A stretch of 64,000 nt of DNA from Lasioglossum baleicum (GCF_051020765.1 NC_134944.1:3410001-3474000); one strand, 5' to 3'. Shown: positions 1-11,300, counted from the stretch's first letter. Program-made: numbers and translations. Notes: a model not told the origin generated them from the letters alone.

Positions 1-800
1 ACGTAGCTTTTTCCTTTCCCTCCATGAAGCTGATCGTCAAGGAAAATCGATTGCATCTACTCATAACGCTTAAAATCTTTACGATGTTCTCGACGTTGTC
101 CTTGATTGCAGCTACCTCGGAGCATACGTCTATCAACTCGGCAAACAACGGCGAGGGAATTTCCCTGCGGAAAATCTTCTGTACGAAGAGGTCTCTGGAA
201 AAAAAGAAAAAAGGACGGAAAGATTGTACGCGAGTTGGATGTTTCTGGAAAGATGCGTCATTCGATACGTGTTTATCGTACTTGGAGCTTTCGAGATAGC
301 GAAACTTTGCCGCGTGGCCTCGAATCCCTTTCCAAGCTCGCGTAAATTGTTCGCACGTAACGATATCGGTATTTTTCATTTGCTCGACGTCCGTTCGTTC
401 GTTTCGTTCGCCTTGGTTCGGGACAATCGAATTCCTGTTTATCTCCGGTTCCGGGCGATCCTTGGCTGCGATAGGGTTCCAAAAGGATACTTCGTTGGCT
501 CGGCGAAATAAGTAATCGTCCCGGTGCAACGGTCTAAGATGCGCAGCATCCACCTAATCAATTTTATTCGAAAGACTGTAGAGAGATCAGTCTCGAACTC
601 GTCGTCGACGAGTTTATTACCATTTGTTTGAAGCCGTCGTACGTAGGCACATTCTGATCAACCGCCCTAAGTTTCGCGTCGTTCCGTAACCTGTACAATC
701 GATCCGCACTAAGCGCGTTTTCGAGTTCTAGCTTCAAGCTCGCATAATCGATTGCAGAATTCAATTGGCTTCTTTCGATTCTCCCCGATTTATCGGTCAT
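1..800 (-). CDS. Ccdc103: CCDC103-like dynein arm assembly factor (3' end beyond window edge)
   Basis: Three minus-strand exons join in frame: 800-621 (60 codons), 553-282 and 194-1, with introns of 67 and 87 nt. The ATG at 800 is chosen because the open frame upstream has only a GTG at 836. The N-terminus has the family pattern of a short helix followed by KLRAVDQNVPTYDGFKQMV, continued across the first intron by DAAHLRPLHRDDY. Vertebrate CCDC103 has LRAVEQRV and SHLKPLERKD at the same places. The third exon carries the conserved C-terminal helical domain (IFRREIPSPLFAELI, then RFSLTISFM). About 216 residues are present and the vertebrate protein is about 240, so only the tail is missing. 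CCDC103 helps attach outer dynein arms to ciliary microtubules. In insects its expected sites are chordotonal neurons and sperm, which is an inference. Confidence 0.8.
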
Positions 801-1085
801 TTTATTCGCTCGCGAATGAAAACGAATCGTAGGCACCCGTCTCGAGGAGGCAAAGGATAATAACGTTCGACGTAAGTAAACTTACACAGTGATAGCGATA
901 GGAAACAGCTCGAGGCATCGTATCGGTTGCCGTGGTTACCGCGGTTATGCTCGACGCGAATCCGGCGAACCGAGCGATACCGGCTGCCAATCAACGAGAT
1001 CCAAAGGTTCGGATCAAAAATCATTTCGCATGCTATTTTATTTATATATTTAGATAGTCGAAGAGAAGAACGTCGAACGGTCGCG

Positions 1086-4000
1086 TTACGGTATCGTAGC
1101 GCCGTCTTCGACTTGCCCCGAAGCCTTTCTGTTTCCCATTTTGGCTAGTCGTTTCTGGTACAATTTGTCATGAGTCCTCTTCATCTCTAGAATCTCCTTC
1201 ATCTCCTCCTTGTCCTCTTCCTGGAAGAGAATTATCGATTGTTAGCCGTACCATCGAATTGTTAGAATAAAAGTGTTGTCGGTACAAGTAGAGATACATA
1301 CAGGCTGTTTCGTCTAAAACAGGACACCTAAATATCTCCTCTATCTCTGAAAATACAAAAAATGTTTCTAACGTAATCTAAATGGTTTCAAAAGACGAAT
1401 CAGATGGAAGAATCGTTTTTTATAAATTGTAATTTTTAAATCTTTTTTTTCAAGGTCACTCGTGTTTTTTTACATATATACACACATTTTTTGTTGTTGT
1501 ACGTTATAGCAAACATTCTTGTGCATTCATCCATGTTTAATTGGACGTTGGAAAGTTGAAAGAGTGGTTTCTCAAGATAAAAGTTTGCTCTATCGCGTGG
1601 TGCAATTCGACTTTCCGCTGGACCCTTAGTCCCTTATTTTTTTTTTTTAAATTGAAAAACATCCTCAAAAATGTGTACAAAAGTGATACCTCTCCGTCAT
1701 TAATGATTGTTTAAACATGTTTAAACAATCATAATGTATTACTATTGCACATCACTGGATTCGGGAAAGTTTAGAGAATCTTTTCAGAGCATCTCGTCGA
1801 TTTCTATCTTCAGAGATAGAGGAGATATTTAGGTGTCCTGTTTTAGACGAAACACCCTGTATATCAGTTAGGTATTAGTTATCCTGTCTTATTACTAGAC
1901 TGCGGATTTTATGCATGTATGACGAAAATGGGCACGTGCAATTTAAAGCAGTGGACGAATTACAAAGATTTCCTTAAATCTTGTTCCTTAAATCTTTGAT
2001 GTCTTTACATCAGTGTACTAATTTCAGCTTAATAAGATAATTAAAAGAAAAAAGAATTTTCTACTTGGCTCCTGTGTCTTGCAATCCATGCGAACATTTT
2101 CTATTTTGCATGAAGATCCGCAGTCTACTTATTACCGATTGGTTCAGACGCAGCACTAACGCTTTGCGACCGTCCGACATCGGCTGCGAATAATCCATCA
2201 ACTTTTTCAGCCTCTCCTCCGGACTAACCCCTCGCTCGACCACCAAAACTATGCGCGCCCACTGAAACAAACAGCGAATTTGTTCTCGCTCGAGACACTT
2301 GAAGGAAGAACAGAGGGAACTGAGGGGAAGAAAGAAAGTAATATAGAAATATACTTGTCTCTGCCACTCATTTCTGGTCTCCGCGATCTTCTGATACGTG
2401 TTTCCCATCATAGCAATCAACATGTTTACGAGCAGGATCGCGACGATCGCCATGTAAAGAACGAAGAGAAACTACGAAAACAAAGTCGTATTTTATCGTT
2501 CCGCGGCTGGAAATAGTGCATGTACCTTGGCTTCCATCTCGTGCTGCGTCCTTTCGAACGCGCTGTAGTAGTCTCCGAAGTTTGTCATGCTCATCAAGAA
2601 CATCGCCATCACGCTTTCCATGGGCGAGGGCATCGGATTGTTCATCGAGTCGTCGACACCTTCCGGCGTGTTGGGATTGTCGAACGACAGAAATATGATG
2701 TAGTAGGCTGAAAGAGATGAAGAGTATCTCGCCAGAAGGAAACGACGCGACGATAGAAACGGAAATAAATATTGCGGCGCGTCGCACAGTGGTCCAAACG
2801 GCGGATTTAGGAGTGCATAAGTCTAAACGTTACTAACAATCGATAATTCTGTGTTACATGTATTCTATACACATTAAGTAAGCATAAAGAAGGGTAATAG
2901 AGTTCCGTAAGTTTGTTGAAATATTTTTTTTGCTTAAAATAGCGCAGAGGAAGCAACGTATTTCAATTTAGAATGCCAGTTTCGATTTATGACAGGAAAG
3001 AGAAACTTTTATACTATTCTTTCTTTTTTACAAAAGTATAATTTCAAAAAATTAAATTTACAGCAAAAACAATAAAAAGAAAACAATATTTACATAAAAT
3101 AATAAGCATCATAATTATTACTAAAACAATACCTAAGTGACGTTTTTATATAAATTTAATTTTAAAGTTATGGTAAAAATTAATAGAAGTTTTTATAATA
3201 AATTTTTATATTAATTTTAAACGGGGGAACTACGAGTGGCAGATGTGTCCTTGAGATCGATGAAAGCATAAACTACATATTCCATTTCTAATATTCATGC
3301 AAAAATTAACGCGAATACGGGCGAATATCACTGGTACTTCCTAAAGCAAACTTAAGAAATGAATTTCTTAAAACCTCTTCGTTCCACGTACTCGTCATCG
3401 AACCGTACCAGAAAAAATAAAATAACTTGCTAATCTGCAATTTTCTGTAAATAAATTTGATGAAAGCATAAACTATATATTCCATTTCTAATATTCATGT
3501 AAAAATTAACGCGAATACGGGCGAATGTCATAAGTATTTCCTGCAACAAACTTAAAAAAAAATATTTCCTCGAGGAACATAATTAAGCATTTCCGAAAAA
3601 TTGATTAATTTTATTTTCATATCTTCCTAATGCTTCTGAACACGGCTAAACAATAAATTATAGATAAAAAGGATGTCCTTTATTTCGATGCTATTTTTCA
3701 TACTGTTACGTTCAACGTTTGCCACGCTTAACAATAATTGATTTGAGAAGTAAAACTGTCAATTTTAACTTCTACAGATATGTGTGTTGATGTATCAAAT
3801 AGTATTTAAATGTCTACTGCATGTTTGGTTTTTTGACTTTTGCGCTCCAAAATCGGCCGGTTGGACCACTGTGCGTCGTCCCGCGAGATCACACGAACAA
3901 CCGAGGGTCGCTTTCGTGGAACGCGTTGGCTCTGTGCCTCGTCGAGAGGCCTGTAATACAATAATCTGTGTCAATGTCGCCGCTTGTTTCCGATGCTGCG

Positions 4001-7000
4001 AAACGAACGATTAGATCATAAGGCGTTTTCGGATTGCCCGACTCCTACGAGAGACGTGCGCCAGCCAATTTCGTGGAGAATCTTTTGGGAAGAAACACCA
4101 TCGTTGTTTGATCTTCGCATGCCATTCTCGCGACCGTGTTACGGTTGCGTCCGGGGTTTTCTGACCGATTGATCTACGCGCAGCGTATAGAGCTTTCTCG
4201 TCGGAAGCGATCCGATATGTTTACCTTGAGAAAATCCCATCACGAAGACCAAGTAGATGGAGACGAAGCGCAACAGATCACCCATGATCATTCTGTAGAT
4301 CATGACGACGAAAGGTCCAACCGTTTTGAAGCCTCTGCAGAAGAACAAGAAATAGGGAGCGGTGGTCAACATGACGACAACCGCCAACATGTCCTCGACC
4401 CGGTCGGCGCAGCTTACTCTCAGGAATGGAAAAGATAATAGTATGCAACAAGAGAAGAGGAACATTACTCGTGACGGTGCAGTCATCTAAAAACAATTGA
4501 CCTCGCTGCATCTGCCGTCGCGTGAGAACCGTTTCACGGCTTATATCAAGAGATCACCCTCTTACTAGATTTTCGACGAACATGTTGAGACCGAGAAATC
4601 TAGCTTCCCTGAGCGCAGCTAGGATGTAAAGCGTCGCTGCGATTTCCATCAGCAGCTCGGCGATTATTCGAGCCTTCGCCGATAAGCTTGTCAGCTGCAG
4701 CAGCCTGCATTCTTGGCTAATGTTGCTCCACCTGATCGTTTCGATCCGATCGTACGCGTCGGAACAATCGCAGAAATGTAATACGATGATATTTTCAGGT
4801 ATGGCCGCGTATGCGGTGCAACGTACCAATTGTCACCGGGGTCGGAGTCGTCGTTCGCGTCCAACGAACGATTCAACGGAATGGTATCGAGCAGCGGCGC
4901 TGTCCTGCTTTTTCTCGGAGGAACGAACGTCGAAAAATTGGTTCCGTTTCCGTCCGTCGACAGGGCGTTTCTTAACTTGGACGTTACTTCGGAAACCACG
5001 TGGAATTTCAGTTTCTCGAGGAAGATCGGCGTTACGTTCAAGGAGGATCTCAGGGTTCTGTCGAAACTGCTAGCCACGAGTTTCTCGAGCAATTTCGAAA
5101 GACTCGCGTCTTTATGGTTCGCCGAGGTTTCGGTTGCGACAATATCGTCTGTAAATTGGGCCGACAACCTCGGCGCCAGTGTCACGGAGAATCCGTCGGA
5201 GGATGCGGTCGCGAACGATTCGGTTGTCGTCTCGGTGGGAGCGGTGGTCGTGACGCCATCGGGCACCGTCGAAGGTCCCGGCCGGAGAGTAAAGCTGACC
5301 AACGATAGAACGAAGTAGAAGCAAAACAGGAAAAATTGACGGTAAAATCGAGATTTGACAAAGGTGTTCCATTTCGCGTTCAACAGATCGATCAGGATTC
5401 CGTCCATCAGTTCCAGATGTTCGTCCTTTTCCTGAAACGGCAGGCGAGCACGGAAATAACGGATAGTAGAACGTCCTTGACCGACAACTTACGCCGAACA
5501 CGACCAGATTCAGGGCCGAATTGTGACTGATGGTCCCCGTGGTAACGTCGATGGTGTCGACTTGCGAGAGAGGATACGCCGCGCAGGTAATGCTGCCGAT
5601 CTGCCAGTAAATTTCCCTCTCGATGTTCAGGATGTGGAAGAACATCTCGATTCTCGCCAGTTTAGCCGACAGTGTCAGCGGCGTCAGGTGCTGAGCGTTC
5701 TTAATCGCCAGAGACGCGCCCATCTCGTACGCCATGTCGAACGTGCTCTTCGAAACAAGACGAACACATGTATCGTCGATTGTCGATCGTCGATCGTCGC
5801 GAACCTTACCAATTTCTCGTAGATGACCAGCATATGTAGAACGGTGTTACCGTTCGTGTCCTGCTTATCCGGGTTCGCTCCTCTCGCCAAAACTAATCTG
5901 TAACATTCTTCCTGGCCCAAACAGGCCGCGAAACTCAAAGGGTACTCACCCCAGTAGACGTACCTAGGCGAGAATAAACGCGATCACGATCGGGGTGTTG
6001 CACAGTGGTCCGAAATCGCGGAAAACCGGCCAAAACCTCTAAACGTACTTGAATGCACCCAAAAATTAAATTCCAAAAAACAAAATGGCAGATCCAATAT
6101 GGCGGACATACACATTGAAAAATGGTTAGGTCTGCTTGGAAAATTATCTTTTTGGGGTCTTTCGGGTCACTGATTACGAATATGAACTCGAAAATTTGAA
6201 AAACAAAAATGACCGATTAAAATTTAGACAACAATTCGCATTAAATGTGTTTTGAGAGGTTGATAGGTAAAAATGTATAAATGACAAACAAAAATGCACT
6301 TTGTATATCAAGAATTAGTATAATTGTAAATTATGTACAGAAGATTTAATCATCCGAATCGTTTTTCATTACTAAAAGTTGTAAAATCGCATTTTAAAAT
6401 CCATAGAAATGAAACAAAATTTACCCTCGTATGAGCAAACAGGAAACTATTGGAGGTTGGTTTTTATAAATTTTGACAGATAATTGTATTAGCAACACGT
6501 CAGAAAAGGAATTTTGGTGGGACAACGTGGGACTTTTAACTTATGTCTACGTTTCTACAATACGTTTCTACAATAGTGTAACGTAATGACTAACAATTTT
6601 TGAGATACAAAAACAGGTAAACATTCTACTTACTTCCAAGTACAGCATCCATTTTGCAGAATTGAAATTGATGCACTAGTTTGAAAGTTATGCACTTTAG
6701 AAGGGGGCGTTCAATTTCCTACTAATGCGCGCGACAAATGCTCATCAAACGAAGGCTATCTTTGAACTGACTGCAGAACCGTACCATAAACTTTTTATCT
6801 TTTTCCTTGGTGGCATTCAGTGGTCATAACATCACTTTACCCAACACTAGAATTACAAACTCCTAGGAGGAAGTTCATTTTTGAGGTTTTGGCCGTGTTT
6901 TCGGGATTTGGGACCACTGTGTGTTGGTTCGACGAATAGAACAAAAGGACGTTACCCGCTGTAGTTTGTCTCCGGTGTGACGCACACCCACTCGTGATCC

Positions 7001-10000
7001 AAGCTGTCGGACCGCGATGCTTTTTGATCCTCTGGGCACATGAAGTTCCCGAAGCACCTCTCGTGGACGTCCGCGCCGCTGTCCAGGAGCAACTTGACCA
7101 AGGCCGGGTCCTCGTTCACTATCGCGATGTGCAGCGCGCTTTCGCCTGTTGAACAGCATCGACGCGAGCGAACGCTCGATCACCGGGTGGCGCGGCTGGA
7201 CACCCAGCATTGGGCATCGTTCGTCGTATCGTTAGGAGCTCGGGCTCTCACAGACTCTCTTCGCACTTCTCTCCGCATGTCTAATTCTTTATGCGGAAAG
7301 ACCGTGCACTTCGGATTGTAACTATTATAGAAAGCAACTAGAATCTTACTAGATATTGGGACGAAAATATGGGTTTGCGATTTTTCGCTTAATGTCCTTG
7401 TACGAGCAAATTTTGGGCTGGGTGAGGGCTCATTCGAAAGAGGAAGGTTCACCGCAGGGTGCACTGGTCATGAGGTTAAAGAGATTATGTTTATATCTAC
7501 TAATATGAGTGTCCAAAGTAGGGAAAAAATCGAGAAAAAATCCCGCAGATTTCAATGTATTTTTCTGTCCAGAGCACCCTGCGGTGCTTCCTCTTTCGAA
7601 TGAGCCCTCACCCAGCCCCAAAAAAATCGCAAACCCATTTTTTCGACCTAAAATCTAGTAAGATTCTAGTTATTTGCTAGTTACAATCTGAAGGTATCCT
7701 ACCCCCTACGGTATTCAATTACTCGCCGTTTAACATGCCGTGGGCCGCGAGTTCCTAACGATCGGTTCGTTTAGATTTCGACTTTTGGCGAGCTGACCGT
7801 AATACTCGTCACTCATGTATACGTCGTTGATAAGCTTCGGATAAAAACGCAGCAAGCGTTTTGCCAGGTCGATGTGAATAGCAGTCGCGTGCAGCATACA
7901 CAAGTGCAGAATCGTTTCTCCGACCGCGCCTCGTTCACCCAAACTCCAACAGACCAGCCTGTACTTGGATTTGTCTGCGATGCAACGAGAAACAAGGAAT
8001 AAGGAAACTTCCTCTCTAAGGAAAGATCTGTCGAAATTGGTCGAACGCGGATTTTCTACCTATTTTCGTCTCGTCGACTTCCTCCGTGCCCATGTCCTTG
8101 TCTATATCGTAATCGCCCGGGTTCTCCATAGCCCTCAACGGCGGAAGCTGTAACCGGGAAAGTTTCAGGTCAGGAGTCGCGCTTGTTAAATGCTCGCGAC
8201 CTCGCACAGTGGGCGAGAAACCAATTTTTTTTGGGACAAAAATCTGCCGACAACTCAGTTTTTCATCGATTCAATTGGAATTTTTTTCAAATGTTCGTGA
8301 AGGACTATACTTGGATGACGTGCTGCGCGAAAATCGTTAACTGTCACAAGAAATCAAGAATCCTTATCTACAAAACCCAATAACTCCGATACTTCATCCG
8401 CCCATACCATAAATTTGCATGTCCCAGCTGAGTTGCCGACACTTCTTAACCCTAAACTCTAAACCGCAAAATTTTAAACTGTAGAAAAAACAATTTTATT
8501 AAAATTTATCCATGGTATAAACTAACTCCATCCGGTCATAAGATACTGCAACATGGAAGTGAAGTACAGGTGGGCCATCTAACGTTTGGAATTTGAATCG
8601 GCTATAAAAAAAAAACTAATGAATATTTTTTCAAAGTTGTGAGTTTATTAGAAAGATTGAACCTTTCCATTTAGGAATGGAAGACAACATCATTCAAATG
8701 ACTGCCACGCCTAGCCTTACAATACCCCATTCGATCAGTCAAATTTTTCAGTACATTTTCGATTGTTTGGGCCTCTATTTCGTCAATGGCAACTTCGATT
8801 TCGTGTTTCAAGTCGTCAATCGTCGCTGGATGGTTAGCGTAACACTTGTTCTTAATGGCTCCCCACAAAAAAAAGTCCAACGGAGTCAAATCGCAGCTTC
8901 GAGGTGGCCAATTGACATCAGCATTTCGGCTGATTATGCGATTTTCGAAAACAATGCGCAAAAGATCGATTGTTACGTTGGCTGTGTGGCACGTTGCGCC
9001 GTCCTGTTGAAACCAAATGTCGTCTATGTCATCCTCTTCAATTTTGGGGAACAAAAAATCGCTTAGCATGGCGCGGTAGCGATCGTCATTCACTGTAACA
9101 GCGTTTCCTTGCTCATTTTCGAAGAAAAATGGCCCAATAATGCCGCCAGACCAAATCCGCAACAGACAGTCACTCGTTGTGGAAGCATTGGTTTCTCCAC
9201 GATGACGTGTGAATTTTCTGAGCTCCAGATAAAGACAATTTTGCTTATTGACGTATCCTCCGAGCTGGAAATGAGAGGCCCAAACAATCGAAAATGTACT
9301 GAAAAATTGGACTGATCGAATGGGGTATTGTAAGGCTAGCCGTGGCAGTCATTGGAATGATGTTGTCTTCCATTCCTAAATGGAAAGGTTCAATCTTTCT
9401 AATAAACTCATAACTTTGAAAAAATATTCATTAGTTTTTTTTTATAGCCGATTCAAATTCCAAATCTTAAATGGCCCACCCTTTACTTGCTACATTTGAA
9501 CTGCCAATTGGTTTGTATTCAGAAGAGCCACGAGCGGCAAATAATAAAGTCTTCTGGAAATCACGAGCTGAAAACTCCCGAATGTGTTGCCGCAAAGAGA
9601 CAAATATAGATATTATACGGCATATGTTATTATCATTCGATCCACTTATAAGCTCTCTAAGAATAAAGGATGGCAAGCACAAGGAAGATCTTTCTCAAGA
9701 AGCGAAAACGCTGCTGTTGTATCAATAAATTAATGGTAAGTCTCATAAGTGCCGAATGTAATTCTATTCAATTGGTAATTCTCAGGGCTAGATTTACAGT
9801 TGAAAATTTTGCGGTTTAGGGTTTAGGGTTAAGAAGTGTCGGCAACTCAGCTGGGACATGCAAATTTATGGTATGGGCGGATGAAGTGTCGGAGTTATTG
9901 GGTTTTGTAGATAAGGATTCTTGATTTCTTCTGACAGTTAACGATTTTCGCGCAGCACGTCATCAAAGTATAGTCCTTCACGCACATTTGAAAAAAAATT

Positions 10001-10431
10001 CCAATTGAATCGATGAAAAACTGAGTTGTCGGCAGATTTTTCTCCAAAAAGATCGGTTTCTCGCCCACTGTGCCCCGTTGCGTCGTTACCATTCTATGCT
10101 TCGGTCTGTCCTTGTTTCGCAGCAAGACTAATTTCTCGATGGGAATCCATTTCCCTTTGCCTTTGTTGTACAGGTATGGCTCCACCTTTGTGCGCAAAGC
10201 ATGGTCCAGTTCGGCGTATTGTTTCGTCTGCGTCGCCCGCTTCATCATGTCCACCAGCAAACCTCCTCCTGTTCGAAAGGACATCGAGCTTGTCAACTCT
10301 CGAGGAGCGGAATATCAGCGATCCAGCTTCGCGATTTTACCTTTCAAGTCGACCAACTTGTACAGCACAATGGACGATGCGTCCGTCTGCTTTTTCACTC
10401 CACTGGACACGTTACTCTCCGTGTTTCCCAT
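1086..10431 (-). CDS. nan: TRPV cation channel, Nanchung type (14 exons, 908 aa)
   Basis: Exons (minus): 10431-10341, 10268-10090, 8147-8060, 7974-7798, 7145-6956, 5963-5810, 5747-5493, 5431-4827, 4731-4566, 4486-4225, 2707-2526, 2471-2355, 2261-2136, 1220-1086. They sum to 2727 nt with phases that match at every junction. Residues 1-30 (MGNTES start) lead into a conserved TRPV N-terminus with KGKGKWIPIEKLVLLRNKDR. Ankyrin repeats span about 120-370 (GETILHLCMLHA, ESALHIAIVNED, GNTVLHMLVIYEKL). S1 is about 411-427, S2 602-620, S3 643-660, S4 669-685 and S5 706-722. The pore region holds TNFGDY at 764-769, and S6 is about 784-803. The S1-S2 extracellular loop is long (about 170 residues) and has sequons at N510, N540, N543 and N565. 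Nan forms mechanosensory channels with Inactive in chordotonal cilia. Inactive is the alternative name, but the short N-terminus and short C-tail favour Nan. Donor GTCAGC at 7797 is weak. Confidence 0.88.
1301..1859. mobile_element. TA-flanked inverted-repeat element in nan intron 13
   Basis: The ends are about 50-bp near-perfect inverted repeats starting CAGG(C/G)TGTTTCGTC and flanked by TA on both sides (1299-1300 and 1860-1861). The middle is AT-rich with no coding potential. This fits a non-autonomous Tc1/mariner-type MITE. Similar CACCCTGTATA ends occur alone near 11276-11290, 22850-22860 and 30290-30300, so the family is dispersed. Confidence 0.8.
1896..2127. mobile_element. TAGACTGCGG-family MITE in nan intron 13
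   Basis: Terminal inverted repeats TAGACTGCGGATTTTATGCA and its complement ending GATCCGCAGTCTA bound 232 bp. The element ends 9 nt downstream of the splice donor of exon 13. The same ends recur at 33599-33799 and in partial copies at 29635-29670, 43921-44079 and 52320-52484. Confidence 0.75.
2785..3873. mobile_element. Transib-type non-autonomous element in nan intron 10
   Basis: The element begins CACAGTGGTCCAAACGG and ends GGTTGGACCACTGTG. It is flanked by a perfect 5-bp duplication CGTCG (2780-2784 and 3874-3878). CACAGTG ends with GC-rich 5-bp target duplications are the hallmark of Transib transposons. The 1.09-kb interior is AT-rich and non-coding. It contains a direct repeat of about 85 bp (3258-3342 and 3460-3543). 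Confidence 0.85.
6001..6921. mobile_element. Transib-type non-autonomous element filling nan intron 5
   Basis: The element starts CACAGTGGTCCGAAATC and ends GGGATTTGGGACCACTGTG. It is flanked by perfect TGTTG duplications (5996-6000 and 6922-6926). It leaves only 34 nt after the splice donor and 37 nt before the acceptor, so the host intron without it would be about 66 nt. No intact transposase is visible. Its TIR is closer to the 2785-3873 copy (CACAGTGGTCC) than to the CACAGTGGGCG copies. Confidence 0.87.
7309..7696. repeat. Palindromic element in nan intron 4
   Basis: Two arms of about 140-150 bp are inverted copies. The left arm starts CTTCGGATTGTAACTA and holds ACTAGAATCTTACTAGAT and GGGTTTGCGATTTTT. 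The right arm is the complement. The central spacer is short. Foldback MITE is the likely class, but clear target duplications were not identified. Confidence 0.7.
8567..9483. mobile_element. DD41D (rosa-like) mariner with duplicated 3' ends
   Basis: The element is flanked by TA (8565-8566 and 9484-9485), and the sister Transib copy shows the uninterrupted site with one TA at 14578-14579. Both ends carry the same roughly 210-bp sequence in inverted orientation (8567-8776 and 9274-9483). That sequence includes the 3' end of the transposase gene as well as the TIR. The original 5' end has therefore been replaced by an inverted copy of the 3' end. Confidence 0.87.
8671..9287 (-). pseudogene. Mariner transposase fragment, DD41D class
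   Basis: From 9165 to 8671 an open frame encodes the C-terminal half of a mariner transposase. It includes RIWSGGIIGPFFFENEQG, WFQQDGATCHTA and WPPRSCDLTPLDFFLWG, and it ends at a natural stop after HLNDVVFHS. The second catalytic Asp (QQD) and third (TPLD) are separated by 41 residues, the spacing of the rosa subfamily. Upstream homology (YVNKQNC-like, HVIVEKPMLPQRVTV) continues in another frame to about 9287, so at least one frameshift is present. The first catalytic Asp and the DNA-binding domain are missing. Confidence 0.82.
9488..9728 (+). pseudogene. Transib transposase C-terminal remnant
   Basis: The open frame ends in SEEPRAANNKVFWKSR, NSRMCCRKETNIDIIRHMLL, DPLISSLR and a stop at 9726-9728. 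The arrangement S-E-E, N-N-K, a basic run, D-I-I-x-x-M-L-L resembles the C-terminus of RAG1 and Transib transposases (GNKLYRRFRKMNARQ, then the ED-helix). No upstream catalytic core is left. The identity rests mainly on the element's ends and target duplications, with this motif as support. Confidence 0.55.
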
Positions 10432-10942
10432 GTTCGAACTATCGCGAGACGCTTCCGAACGAACAACGGAGCAGCAGCGACTGTGTCTTCGGACGCTAAA
10501 CTCGCTCCGTTGCCATAGGAAGCATCGCCTCGATATCGATCGGAAGAATAACTTGACCGTTCGCGAATATCCGAATATCCGAATTTTCGAATAATAATAT
10601 TGCGAACGGATAATTGTTCTTCCTAGACGTTGGACTCGTAAATTCAATTCGTACGAGACGCGACGTTAATGAAACGCGTGAGATGAAAGCGTTTCCGCGA
10701 AAAAACCGGTTTGGTCTGGGCGCAAATCATTTCGTTTAATCGGCAATCTGTTACGGTAAACGATTCGTTCGGCAGTTCGCCCGCGCCATTCTTCTTGCCG
10801 ATAACCGTAGCGTGAATGTTGTCGGTCGGGGTGCAGCTTATCGGCACGATAAGAGAAGTCGTTGCAAGTTCAAAGGTGTGTTTTAACAGTTCAAATGGAG
10901 CGCACGGTTATATGACGGTATTTAGAAGTTTTATTCGTGCGA

Positions 10943-11014
10943 GGCTCGTTGGTCTAGGGGTATGATTCTCGCTTAGGGTGCGAGAGGTCCCGGGTTCAAA
11001 TCCCGGACGAGCCC
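10943..11014 (+). tRNA. tRNA-Pro (AGG)
   Basis: The 72-nt sequence folds into a full cloverleaf. The acceptor stem is GGCTCGT/ACGAGCC. The anticodon stem is TCTCGC/GCGAGA, with 7-nt loop TTAGGGT giving anticodon AGG. The T arm is CCGGG-TTCAAAT-CCCGG. Box A (TGGTCTAGGGG) and box B (GGTTCAAATCC) match the Pol III consensus. There is no intron. Confidence 0.97.
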
Positions 11015-11016
11015 GA

Positions 11017-11025
11017 TTTTTTTTT
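11017..11025 (+). terminator. Pol III T-tract terminator of tRNA-Pro
   Basis: A run of nine T residues starts two bases after the tRNA 3' end. Confidence 0.85.
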
Positions 11026-11169
11026 CCTTTTTGTTGGTCATAAGTTTACAGCGACAGCTCGCGGACATCTCAAACGAATCGATCGTTCGAAAGAAATTCT
11101 ACGTAGAGATAATCGACGTCGAATCGATAGCATCCGACGAATGCGGACGCTGCTGCAAGGAGAGTCAGA

Positions 11170-11300
11170 GTATACATACAGAGTGAGGCCCTCACATACA
11201 GAGGCCCTTCAAACAGTGTAACTTTGTCCTGAGAAGTTTTGTTGTACAACAAAAAGTAACGGAGATATTTAGATGTTCTGTTTCTTCGGACTCACCCTGT
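11170..11300. repeat. Truncated end of a CACCCTGTATA transposon
   Basis: The segment holds AACGGAGATATTTAGATGTT and the end CACCCTGTATA, similar to one end of the 1301-1859 element. It has no partner end nearby. Confidence 0.45.

Larger units (their letters stand above)
8205..10072. mobile_element. Transib-type element with nested mariner, nan intron 2
   Basis: The ends are CACAGTGGGCGAGAAACC and its complement. The flanks are CCTCG (8200-8204) and CCCCG (10073-10077), matching at 4 of 5 positions. Without the nested mariner (8567-9483) the element is about 950 bp and aligns along its length with the copy at 14264-15166. It fills all but about 70 nt of nan intron 2. A transposase C-terminal remnant lies at 9488-9728. 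Confidence 0.88.

Noticed and set aside
24..511. Plus-strand open frames with a hydrophobic start at the left edge
   Set aside because: They are antisense to CCDC103 exons, which have clear family motifs and splice signals.
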